41,802 nt of DNA from an uncultured Muribaculaceae bacterium (GTDB lineage: Bacteria > Bacteroidota > Bacteroidia > Bacteroidales > Muribaculaceae), in contig CAJTJV010000027.1 in assembly GCA_910576775.1 (NCBI GenBank), positions 1 through 41,802 of the forward strand, written 5' to 3'. Within the stretch, counting starts at the first letter, position 1. Every line of letters starts with the position of its first letter. Of this stretch, positions 17,276 through 25,052 are shown piece by piece. The notes under the pieces were generated by a model. The model saw only the letters and a list, made by a program, of their open reading frames with translations. It did no database searches and had not been told where the DNA came from. The translations under genes were made by a program, and so were the position numbers.

Positions 17276-18373
17276 TTATACAATGAAAAGCCCAAAGACA
17301 TCACTGATATAATAGTAGCTGCTGACGAATAGATAGTAGAATATTATGTATGTAATGGAAAATCCGATGTATAGTATCTTCCGTAAATCAGCATATATGT
17401 GATTTATAAGATATGGTATCAGGATATAATCGAATAAAGTAAAGTATACAGGTAGCCGTCCAATCATTACTCCACTAGTAAATATACCGACAAAAAATAG
17501 TCCGGCAGAAACAGCCGACATATTTATGCACATATTGATGAATTGATTGTTTTTCTGTGCAATCTGTTTTCGTCTGATAAATGCCAGAATCAAAGGTATA
17601 GAGTTCATGAGAACTCTTAATGGATGGACTCCGTCATCTTCAGCGAATTGTTCTAGATTTGCGGCATAATTTGTATCTTGTAGAACTATTTCCATTGAAC
17701 TCATCAATGAAGATATTGACATCACACATGCTAGAATGCCTAAAACAAACAAAAGCATTTTCTTCCCGAAAGGTTTTCCAGTCACGAAGAAATACATGGG
17801 AAACATAATCCATACGGAGCTATGGATTATTGAGCATAATAGAATAAGAATTGAAAACCTGATAAGTTTTTTGTTTTCGATAAGATTACAGAATGCAAAG
17901 ACTATTGCCGCGATCAAGAACTGACGGATGCCATTAAACATCCAGATAAACATTGTGGAAGCCACAAATAAAAACATTGAATACAGATAATCTACCGAGT
18001 ATTTTCGAAACGTCAACATTATTGGAATTCCGGAAAGAATTGCAATCGTAGCGAACCACCAATGAAAATCAGTTGATATATAGGATTTAAAAATAATTTG
18101 TATGAAATTAAATCCCGGACTTTTCCCATCTCCTTTCAAGGCATCTATTGCAGCATCCCAACCTGTTGATGAAGAATCAAACATATAGATGTATGCACGG
18201 GTATCTGCAAATCCTGAGCGGAGGGCGGCCCAGAAGACGATATAACCCATGGAGATGAAGGCATACGGCCATGGAATGGGTTGTGTCAGGCGGATAGTCC
18301 TGTCGGGAGTCTGGAGCTTATAGACAACCATAAGCAGCAGAACCAATAAAAGCATCGAATTATAGACAATCAC
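17276..18373 (-). CDS. wzy: EpsG-type O-antigen/capsule polymerase (Wzy role)
   Basis: A 365-residue integral membrane protein with about ten hydrophobic segments. The opening MIVYNSMLLLVLLLMVVYKL and the block YIVFWAALRSGFADTRAYIYMF match the EpsG family, in which the Arg and Asp-Thr of RxGxxDTxxY are conserved. HWWFATIAILSGIPIMLTFRKYS and MFNGIRQFLIAAIVFAFCNLIENKK also fit. It would polymerize flipped repeats on the periplasmic side. The start is a GTG at 18373; an ATG at 18355 would drop six residues. The family N-terminus MIxYN supports the GTG. It is the second gene of the operon. Confidence 0.85.
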   Translation of the reverse strand: MIVYNSMLLLVLLLMVVYKLQTPDRTIRLTQPIPWPYAFISMGYIVFWAALRSGFADTRAYIYMFDSSSTGWDAAIDALKGDGKSPGFNFIQIIFKSYISTDFHWWFATIAILSGIPIMLTFRKYSVDYLYSMFLFVASTMFIWMFNGIRQFLIAAIVFAFCNLIENKKLIRFSILILLCSIIHSSVWIMFPMYFFVTGKPFGKKMLLFVLGILACVMSISSLMSSMEIVLQDTNYAANLEQFAEDDGVHPLRVLMNSIPLILAFIRRKQIAQKNNQFINMCINMSAVSAGLFFVGIFTSGVMIGRLPVYFTLFDYILIPYLINHIYADLRKILYIGFSITYIIFYYLFVSSYYYISDVFGLFIV

Positions 18374-18428
18374 CGCAGTGTGTATTTAGTCAGGCGGTTG
18401 CTAATCAATTTTCAAGATTTCAAGATGG

Positions 18429-18450
18429 GATATTCTCTGAGTGGAATATC
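18429..18450. repeat. Short inverted repeat between the NusG-like gene and wzy
   Basis: GATATTC and GAATATC, seven-base arms with an eight-base loop, lie in the 86-nt gap after the NusG-like stop. No T-run follows on the minus strand, so it is not a clear terminator. It could be an RNA stability or pause hairpin at the gene boundary. Confidence 0.4.
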
Positions 18451-18459
18451 TATCATAAT

Positions 18460-19884
18460 TCAGTCTTCGAGAATACGTTCTATCTGGCGGGAATCGACAT
18501 CGACGCGGAATTCGTAGCCCTGGTCCGTAGTAAGTTTCACCCGGAATATCACAGAGCCGCATTGCTTGTTGACAATCTGTTCGACCTCCCCGGTCCGGTT
18601 CCCCAAACCTGCCATGACTACGATAACCGATTCGCCCGGTCTGGGAGTCAGCTGTCCGAGCGGACTTATTTCGGAATCCGGCGTAAACACACCAATAGCG
18701 CTCTGGAAGCGCTTCATCTCCCGCCACGGGATAACTGCGAATGGAGAGTCATTTGTCCCTGAAACGCGGTAGCACCATGCCTTATCCCCAATGATACTGA
18801 ACATCGGCAGAACATTCTCCGGATAGTTTTTGAAAAATGCAGTACGGGAGATAAGCGGTTGTTCTTTTTCCATCATTTTGCCATTGCGGTGCTTCATTAT
18901 GGTTTCGCAAGGGTAGAAAAGTTCAGGGCATGGACGGATTTTCTCTGTAATCTCACGTCTCAGTTCATCAAACTTAACTCCTTTGCGTAAATGCATTGCA
19001 TACCATTTTGGCATCTCTTTAAATAGGATAGAATTGATTGTATCTATCCAGGAATCTCTGTCGGTATACATTGTTCCCGCTTTGCAGAAATCCGGTAACG
19101 CATAAGGTGTGGGACCGTTTACAAATCTCAATGCCTCGGATGCCGTCAGACCGCTCCGTATTGCGCAGGCAACCCATAAGGATCGAGCGAAATCGTCCGG
19201 CTCAAAAGTGGTGCTATTGACATATTTACCGAATACAGAATACAGCCCTGATGCAACTGTCGCTTTTAATTGTTTCGGAGTAAGATACGACTGTTTTAGA
19301 TCGAATACATAATCCCGTCGACTGTCAATGTTTCTTTCAATTATTGTACGGCCGAAATCACGAAATCCTGATAACGCATTTCTTTTTAGATAGAGTATTT
19401 CATTAAAAGAAATAGCTCCGTTAAGCAGCGATAACAGGAGCATATCCACGTACACCTTATACTTGCAGACACCATCTTCCTTCAAAGCATTTTTTAGAAT
19501 CGAGAGGCATTCGTCATAATTAGTCCGGTACATCAGAGACGGGAGCCGGCTGCCAATATTCTCCAAGGCTCTTGAAAGAACTCTCGCGTCATTGTTCGGC
19601 GCGAGCATTCCTTTTTTCACTGCCGATTTTACAAGGCTGTTAATGTGGTTAAGATGCCTGGCGACAGTATTGGCTGAGAGACCGCGATATAAAAGTTCCA
19701 CAACCCAATCTGTTAATAAGGCATCAGATAGATTGGCCATATTAAGATGATGCCCTGTCAGGAATACGTCAAATTCGGAAAGTGTTTTTCGGTATCTTAT
19801 TCGACTCTCCGGACTCATCCCATTGAGCCCGGATTGGAAAAAATCGAGAAATTCTCTGTTGGTATATTCTTTAATATCGGTCAC
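18460..19884 (-). CDS. Degenerate tyrosine recombinase fused to a NusG/UpxY-like transcription antiterminator
   Basis: A 474-residue protein and first gene of the capsule operon. Residues about 5-95 look like a recombinase core-binding (SAM-like) domain: SPESRIRYRKTLSEFDVFL and LYRGLSANTVARHLNHINSL. Residues about 110-265 align by eye with a tyrosine recombinase catalytic domain, but ISFNEILYLKR (residues 158-168) has Gly where the first catalytic Arg is expected, the HxxR motif is DFAR (231-234), and the LGH position reads FVN, so it is probably inactive. Residues about 291-395 (KWYAMHLRKGVKFDELRREI onward) resemble the NusG N-terminal domain, and 412-470 (PRPGESVIVVMAGLGNRTGEVEQ) a KOW domain. 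UpxY proteins in the same position prevent premature termination of capsule operons. The start is a GTG immediately after an in-frame TAA; the first ATG is at codon 23. Confidence 0.8.
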   Translation of the reverse strand: MTDIKEYTNREFLDFFQSGLNGMSPESRIRYRKTLSEFDVFLTGHHLNMANLSDALLTDWVVELLYRGLSANTVARHLNHINSLVKSAVKKGMLAPNNDARVLSRALENIGSRLPSLMYRTNYDECLSILKNALKEDGVCKYKVYVDMLLLSLLNGAISFNEILYLKRNALSGFRDFGRTIIERNIDSRRDYVFDLKQSYLTPKQLKATVASGLYSVFGKYVNSTTFEPDDFARSLWVACAIRSGLTASEALRFVNGPTPYALPDFCKAGTMYTDRDSWIDTINSILFKEMPKWYAMHLRKGVKFDELRREITEKIRPCPELFYPCETIMKHRNGKMMEKEQPLISRTAFFKNYPENVLPMFSIIGDKAWCYRVSGTNDSPFAVIPWREMKRFQSAIGVFTPDSEISPLGQLTPRPGESVIVVMAGLGNRTGEVEQIVNKQCGSVIFRVKLTTDQGYEFRVDVDSRQIERILED

Positions 19885-19922
19885 TTATCGGAAATCGATT
19901 TTTTACCGTTAGTGAATTTCTC

Positions 19923-20015
19923 GACAATTCTTCTCTTCCCTCTGCCGATGGCTTAATCCCATCATTTGGCAGCGGTGATGCAATAGATACCTGCGTCGTA
20001 AAAGAGAATATTGTC
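19923..20015 (-). promoter_or_regulatory. Structured 5' leader of the capsule operon
   Basis: Within the roughly 180-nt leader between the predicted promoter and the NusG-like gene are two nested sets of pairing arms. The outer arms are 19923-19937 and 20002-20015 (GACAAT..TTCTCTT against AAGAGAA.ATTGTC, with a one-base size difference). The inner hairpin is 19942-19951 with 19959-19972 (CTGCC-GATGG pairing with CCATC-attt-GGCAG). This could be a pause or recruitment site for the NusG-like protein or a site of premature termination. The role is inferred from position only. Confidence 0.45.
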
Positions 20016-20072
20016 ATCCGACAAAATCCAAATCTCTTGTACAGAGATCGTGTCTGATTGATTACAGCGGTG

Positions 20073-20080
20073 CAAAATTA
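20073..20080 (-). promoter_or_regulatory. Probable capsule operon promoter (-7 element)
   Basis: The minus-strand octamer TAATTTTG matches the Bacteroidetes -7 consensus TAnnTTTG exactly. No TTTG is found at the usual 19-21 bp upstream, so the -33 element is weak. Transcription would start near 20067 and leave a leader of about 180 nt before the GTG at 19884. I see no inverted repeats flanking the element, so it does not look invertible. Confidence 0.5.
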
Positions 20081-20183
20081 CAAATAATATCTTAAATGGA
20101 GGATATTTTGAAATAATAAAATTTAAAGATACATGCGAAAGGCATTTCTCGAAAAGACAATTATTCTTTTATTCAACTATTTG

Positions 20184-20235
20184 GATTAGTCCAAAAAGGT
20201 GCATCAGAATTCTGACACACCTTTTTGAACTAATC
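20184..20235. terminator. Large bidirectional inverted-repeat terminator between PUL and capsule operon
   Basis: Two 18-base arms, 20184-20201 and 20218-20235, are complementary except for one position (GATTAGTCCAAAAAGGTG against GATTAGTTCAAAAAGGTG). The 16-base spacer contains the perfect palindrome TCAGAATTCTGA. The GGTG/CACC core followed by five T works as an intrinsic terminator on either strand; it lies about 50 nt after the GH97 stop. The GATTAGT arms outside the T-tract are more than a terminator needs. Confidence 0.75.
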
Positions 20236-20282
20236 TTTTATGATTCTTGATTAATCAGTATTGGAGTTTTAAATCATGACAA

Positions 20283-22403
20283 TTATTTGAGTGGAGTAAG
20301 AGATATTGCGTATCCACCGCCGGGAGCTGCTTTGAGTTTGATTTTCGATTTGCTTGATACGGTCTTTCGCGTAATTGTATATGCCTGAGGATTGTTAAGA
20401 TAATGGGCGTCTTTGGCATCCGCATATATAATAGCTTCGTATTTCTTGTCTTTGTCAAGAAAATCGAACGATAGCACAGAGGTGTGTCCGTCTTCATTTG
20501 TTGTGCAGCCGATGAACCAATCATCACTTCCTTTTGCCTTTCGTGCAGCCACGATATATCGGCCGGGTTCTGCTTCGAGATATTTGCTTTCATCCCAATC
20601 TACCGCAACGTCTTTGATGAATCGGAAAGCATCCATAAATCGTTCATAGTGCTCAGGATAATCCGCTGCCATTTGCAGAGGGCTATACATGGTGACGTAC
20701 AACGCCAACTGTCGCGCAAGCGTGGAATTGACATGGCCGGCACTATTGGGATTGATTTTTTTCATATCCATTTCAAATATCCCCGGCGTATAATCCATCG
20801 GCCCTCCTTGTAGACGGGTGAAGGGGAGGACAGTGGTATGAAACGGCTTGTTTCCGGCAAATGATTCATACTCTGTTCCTCTTGCAGATTCATTGCCTAT
20901 GAGATTAGGATATGTGCGACACAAACCGGTGGGTCTGACAGCTTCATGTGCATTGACCATAATTTTATGTTTGGCGGCTTCTGTCACTGCATAGAGATAA
21001 TGATTGTTGAGCCACTGACCATAGTGGTGTTCGCCACGTGGAATCATGTTACCTACATATCCGCTCTTGACGGCATTATAGCCGTATCGGTTCATTAGAC
21101 TGTAAGCTGCTTCCATGTGTCTTTCATAGTTTCTTACCGAGCCGGAGGTTTCATGGTGCATCATAAGTCTTACTCCCTTCGAGTGTGCGTAGTTGTTGAG
21201 ATATTCAATGTCGAAATCAGGATATGGGGTGACAAAATCAAACACGTAGTCTTTGGATTTTCCAAACCAGTCTTCCCAGCCTACATTCCAGCCCTCCACG
21301 AGCACTTGGTCGAAACCGTGTTCTGCCGCAAAGTCAATGTAGTGTTTTACATTTTCGGTATTGGCAGGATGCTCTCCGTGACATTTTGTTTTTGAGTAGT
21401 CAATGCAGTCGAGTTTTATTGAAGGTAGATCGAATGTATAAGACCATTGTTTGCCACCGCCAATCATCTCCCACCATACTCCGACATATTTTACGGGTTT
21501 AATCCATGAGGTATCGTCATAAACGCAAGGTTCATTGAGGTTAAGTATGAGATTGGAAGAAAGCATATCACGGGCGTCATCGCTTACGATAACCGTGCGC
21601 CACGGTGTGTGATCCGGAGCCTGTACGTAGGCCTTCACTCCTTGGGCATCGGGAGTCAGCCACGATTCGAATACCATGTTCTCGTCGTCGAGGTTGAGAT
21701 GCATGCATGAGTAGTTTACAAGTGCAGCTTCGTGTATATTTATATATAATCCATCGTCTGTCTTCATCTGAATAGATGTCTGGACGCCGGTAGGCGAAAA
21801 CTGAGTCTGTGATGCATTGCTTGAAATAGCTGACTGCATCAGTCCTCTGATTTCAGACAGTCGAGACTCTGTGTAGTCGTATTCCTGCGTATCGTAATCG
21901 CCGGCTATCCACCATGCGGTGTGATCACCGGTCATCGCGAACTGACTATGTTCTTCCTTTACAGGGAAATAGTCAAGGTACTGCTGGGTCGGAAATTCGT
22001 ATCTGAACCCTATGCCGTCGTCGTAGACACGGAAACGGAGATTCATGAACCGTCCGTGAGGCGGTTGGGAAAGCTCGACAAACATCTCGCGGTAGTTGTT
22101 GCGGATTTCCTTGTTTTCGCCCCATACCGGTTGCCATGTTTCGTCAAATTCGCTGTAAGTGATGTTTTTCTCTACAAACTTATCCATCAGATCGGTTGAA
22201 CCGATAAGTTCAAGACCGAGATGCGAGGGGTTGATTGCTGCTTTGTCCTTGTATGTCACCGAATAGGTAGGTCGGCCATCGATAATTGAGAAATTGACTT
22301 TGATGTCTCCGTTCGGTGAGGCTATTTCTGCGGCTTCGGACTCTGCAATGCTCCATGCAAACAGGAGCATTGCGGAGATATTACGAATATTCATATTCTT
22401 CAT
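20283..22403 (-). CDS. susB: GH97 alpha-glucosidase, SusB-like
   Basis: A 706-residue glycoside hydrolase, last gene of the susC operon. Residues 1-25 form a signal peptide for the periplasm. The GH97 N-terminal domain (SPNGDIKVNFSI.. RFRVYDDGIGFRYEF) is followed by a (beta/alpha)8 barrel. By matching to Bacteroides thetaiotaomicron SusB as I recall it, Glu418 (MMHHETSGS) and Glu487 (VNAHEAVRPTG) are the bases, Glu511 (ESARGTEYESF) the acid and Glu505 a calcium ligand. That set marks the inverting alpha-glucosidase branch, not the retaining alpha-galactosidase branch that uses Asp. It would release glucose from alpha-glucan oligosaccharides. Its ATG is six nt after the GH27-like stop. Confidence 0.93.
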   Translation of the reverse strand: MKNMNIRNISAMLLFAWSIAESEAAEIASPNGDIKVNFSIIDGRPTYSVTYKDKAAINPSHLGLELIGSTDLMDKFVEKNITYSEFDETWQPVWGENKEIRNNYREMFVELSQPPHGRFMNLRFRVYDDGIGFRYEFPTQQYLDYFPVKEEHSQFAMTGDHTAWWIAGDYDTQEYDYTESRLSEIRGLMQSAISSNASQTQFSPTGVQTSIQMKTDDGLYINIHEAALVNYSCMHLNLDDENMVFESWLTPDAQGVKAYVQAPDHTPWRTVIVSDDARDMLSSNLILNLNEPCVYDDTSWIKPVKYVGVWWEMIGGGKQWSYTFDLPSIKLDCIDYSKTKCHGEHPANTENVKHYIDFAAEHGFDQVLVEGWNVGWEDWFGKSKDYVFDFVTPYPDFDIEYLNNYAHSKGVRLMMHHETSGSVRNYERHMEAAYSLMNRYGYNAVKSGYVGNMIPRGEHHYGQWLNNHYLYAVTEAAKHKIMVNAHEAVRPTGLCRTYPNLIGNESARGTEYESFAGNKPFHTTVLPFTRLQGGPMDYTPGIFEMDMKKINPNSAGHVNSTLARQLALYVTMYSPLQMAADYPEHYERFMDAFRFIKDVAVDWDESKYLEAEPGRYIVAARKAKGSDDWFIGCTTNEDGHTSVLSFDFLDKDKKYEAIIYADAKDAHYLNNPQAYTITRKTVSSKSKIKLKAAPGGGYAISLTPLK

Positions 22404-22409
22404 TTACGC

Positions 22410-23828
22410 TTATTTCGTAAGTTTTACAATTTTACAGCCATGTGCCAGTATTTTGGAGGTGACAGATGTTGCAACACCCTCATCTTTATGGCTCCACAAA
22501 TCGCGAACCTTATATTCTCCATGAATACCAAGGTCTGCAAAATTGACAGTCACTGTTTTGTAGATGTCATCACGATTGAATATGCCGACTACATAGCTGC
22601 CGTCAGTCATCTGGCCATACCATATCTGGTTATTCTGATCGTTGAGACTATCCGCAAGAGGTTTTCCGACGAATCTGTCGGCGTTCAGTGCGAGCATCTC
22701 GGTGTTAGTATAGAATTGGAGATTGTCACCAATGTTGTGGTATTGATCTGATACAGTAACCGGACCTCCAGCCATGAGTTGCAGAGATATTACGAACTCT
22801 TTTTCTGCTTTAGTCAGGAATTTGTTGAGACGGATAAAGTCACCGTCAAGTATTACCTTGTTGCGGCCGGATATGTGCGACCAGTATGTGAAGCCGTCGA
22901 ACATGTTCATGCAGTTTGGCCAGTTGGCATAGGATTTACCCTTTTCCTGAGCCGAGCAGTGCCACCAGCCACCTCCGCCGGTATCAGCAACAATGCGAAC
23001 CATGTTGCCGTATTTGGCTTCAACGAGAGCGTCATCATATAGGTGAGGCATAACAACAGAGGTAAATACACCATATTTCTTTGCGGCCTCTGCAATATAG
23101 TTCATTGCGCGAGCATAGACTTCACGACCATAACCGCGGCCCACATTACCCATATTGCGATCATTGCCATCTTCGTACCATGACATAAAGTCCATGCGGA
23201 TATAGTCTATGCCGAGATCATGATAATGTTTGAAGAAACCATCAATGTATTCTTTGGCTCCGGCATGGCTTGCTACTATCCAGCCGAACCACATATCGTT
23301 ATTCTTCGGATTGACAACCTCGTCCGCCCCATTATATCGAAGCGAGCCAAAGGTATAATCGGTACCGGGCACTAAAAGTTTATCGTCGCCATGCAGCCAC
23401 AGAGGATTGTCATAGACACCCACTTTAAGACCCTTGGCCTTGCATTTTGCGACAAGCTCCTTGAGAGACATCGAACCATAGTGTGTCATATAACCCGACG
23501 CGTCTTTCGCAAGCATCGGGATAAACCCGTCGGTACATATCATATCGTAGCCATAAGGCCTCAGATCGGTGGCAACCCAGTCAATTATCTTGTCCCATTC
23601 CTCCGATGTGATGTCCATGTCTTCATTTGCCACTCCTGCCAATGATTGTTCATAGCAGTATTCATACACACTCCAATAGAGAGGCGCCTTGAATGTGTGA
23701 ATATTCTCAATTTCGGCAAGATCGGGAAGTTCAAACTTTGGAGGACGGCGCATTTCTATTTCATTACCACAGCTGGCAAGCACCGAAGCCAACAAAAACG
23801 CAGCAATAAGATTGGTTATATATTTCAT
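22410..23828 (-). CDS. GH27-like glycoside hydrolase lipoprotein
   Basis: A 472-residue protein with a lipoprotein signal ending LLASVLASC (Cys20), so probably anchored to the outer membrane. The catalytic barrel has DYIRMDFMSW with the probable nucleophile Asp213, and NMVRIVADTGGGGW with the probable acid/base Asp282, which fits the GH27 pattern. The C-terminal beta-sandwich (YVVGIFNRDDIYKTVTVNF, YKVRDLWSHKDEGVATSVTSKILAHG) is also that of clan GH-D enzymes. GH27 contains alpha-galactosidases and isomalto-dextranases. Next to GH97, GH31 and SusE/F-like proteins, activity on an alpha-glucan is plausible, but alpha-galactosidase cannot be ruled out. Confidence 0.78.
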   Translation of the reverse strand: MKYITNLIAAFLLASVLASCGNEIEMRRPPKFELPDLAEIENIHTFKAPLYWSVYEYCYEQSLAGVANEDMDITSEEWDKIIDWVATDLRPYGYDMICTDGFIPMLAKDASGYMTHYGSMSLKELVAKCKAKGLKVGVYDNPLWLHGDDKLLVPGTDYTFGSLRYNGADEVVNPKNNDMWFGWIVASHAGAKEYIDGFFKHYHDLGIDYIRMDFMSWYEDGNDRNMGNVGRGYGREVYARAMNYIAEAAKKYGVFTSVVMPHLYDDALVEAKYGNMVRIVADTGGGGWWHCSAQEKGKSYANWPNCMNMFDGFTYWSHISGRNKVILDGDFIRLNKFLTKAEKEFVISLQLMAGGPVTVSDQYHNIGDNLQFYTNTEMLALNADRFVGKPLADSLNDQNNQIWYGQMTDGSYVVGIFNRDDIYKTVTVNFADLGIHGEYKVRDLWSHKDEGVATSVTSKILAHGCKIVKLTK

Positions 23829-23839
23829 GATAAGTTATA

Positions 23840-25027
23840 TTAATCGATTGATTTGGCTTCGATTGTCCAATTTTTGAGATTGAATGTTATGCGGTATTTA
23901 CCGGATTCGGTAACTTTCCACTTGTCGTCGGGATTCCGGGTAAAGACAAATCCTGGCTGAGCCACACCGGTATGATTGATTTCAACGTCGGCGGATGCCG
24001 GACGGATAAAGGGACAGGAGAATGAGCCGTCGCGTTCGAGGCAAGCTTTTAATGTGCCTTTGACAAGTTCACCTTCCCATGTAAAGATGTATTTATCAGA
24101 CTTGTCAATGATAAAGACACTCGCGTCATCCATGCTCCAGCCTCCGGGAGTAGCATCTCCGATCATAAATACAGTCTCAGCCTCGATGGGAGTTTTCTCA
24201 CCTTCGTTGATATCACCTTTGTAGCTGGCTGCGATGGTCCATTTCTCAAGGTCGAATGTCAATGTATATTCACCGGCATCTACAACTTTCCATTTATTGT
24301 CAGGCGCTGATGTATATACAAACGAGTTTTTGGCTACGCCGGATTTGGAGATAGCAGTTCCATCTGTTTCCGGACGAATGAACGGCACATTGAAATTCCC
24401 TGTCGACAAGCAGCATTTCAGTTCGCCGACAGTTAAAGGACCGCTGTATTCATATATATACTTTGATTTCTTTTCAAGTATTGTAGGACTGTCGATACCC
24501 CACCCTGTCGGTGTTGCATCGCCTATCATATATACAGCCTCCGCATCGAGTGGTTCCACAACCGGTTCATCGGCTCCTTTTATGTATGTGGAGCTCATCG
24601 TCCAGTTACGGAGATCAAATTTTAGGGAATAAATACCGGAAACGGTGATAACCCACTTGTTGTCTGGATCGCCGGCATGCATGTCGAATTTTTCGTCAAC
24701 AATGGGTTCTGCTGAGATCTCGGTTCCATTGATTTCGGGGCGAATGAATCCGGCGTCCCAGCTTCCGGTAGTAAGACAGAGTTTCAGCTCTCCTTCATAA
24801 AGCTGTCCTTCCCAAATAAATACAAGAGGGTCTTCCTCTGTTGCTGAGAGTGGCGTAGGATTATCGATATTCCATCCGCTCGGGGTGGAATTCCCGACCA
24901 TGTAAAGTGTTGAGGTCTTGATTGGCAGATTGCCTTCTATTATAATCAAATCTTTCTCACCCTCACATGATAAGAGGCAGATCCCTAAAAGGCTGGTGCA
25001 GAGAATTAATATATTTTTAAGTTTCAT
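23840..25027 (-). CDS. SusE/SusF-like glycan-binding lipoprotein with three repeats
   Basis: A 395-residue lipoprotein with lipobox LLSC (Cys21). The rest is three copies of one beta-sandwich binding module at about residues 41-147, 165-267 and 287-391. Each copy repeats the pattern YMVG(N/D)(S/A)TP.GW.(I/M)D, then CL..G....FIRP, then DNKW.V..SG.Y.L.F.L.NWT. The FIRP block and the Trp of each copy probably line the binding site. As in SusE/SusF, the modules should bind alpha-glucan at the cell surface. It lies between susD and the GH27-like gene, as susE and susF do in sus-type operons. Confidence 0.88.
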   Translation of the reverse strand: MKLKNILILCTSLLGICLLSCEGEKDLIIIEGNLPIKTSTLYMVGNSTPSGWNIDNPTPLSATEEDPLVFIWEGQLYEGELKLCLTTGSWDAGFIRPEINGTEISAEPIVDEKFDMHAGDPDNKWVITVSGIYSLKFDLRNWTMSSTYIKGADEPVVEPLDAEAVYMIGDATPTGWGIDSPTILEKKSKYIYEYSGPLTVGELKCCLSTGNFNVPFIRPETDGTAISKSGVAKNSFVYTSAPDNKWKVVDAGEYTLTFDLEKWTIAASYKGDINEGEKTPIEAETVFMIGDATPGGWSMDDASVFIIDKSDKYIFTWEGELVKGTLKACLERDGSFSCPFIRPASADVEINHTGVAQPGFVFTRNPDDKWKVTESGKYRITFNLKNWTIEAKSID

Positions 25028-25052
25028 CTTCGTTTAAAATTGGTGTTGGAGA

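Noticed and set aside
18401..18727. Minus-strand open frame of 108 codons overlapping the NusG-like end
   Set aside because: It lies in another frame over the KOW domain of the fusion protein and shows no family features; it is a shadow frame.
18460..19884. Active integrase of a mobile element
   Set aside because: The expected catalytic Arg and His positions are not conserved, and the frame continues into a NusG-like domain. There are no attachment-site repeats around it.
19885..20282. Invertible capsule promoter as in Bacteroides fragilis
   Set aside because: The promoter element at 20073-20080 is not flanked by matching inverted repeats. The inverted repeat at 20184-20235 has only 16 bases between its arms and does not enclose the promoter.
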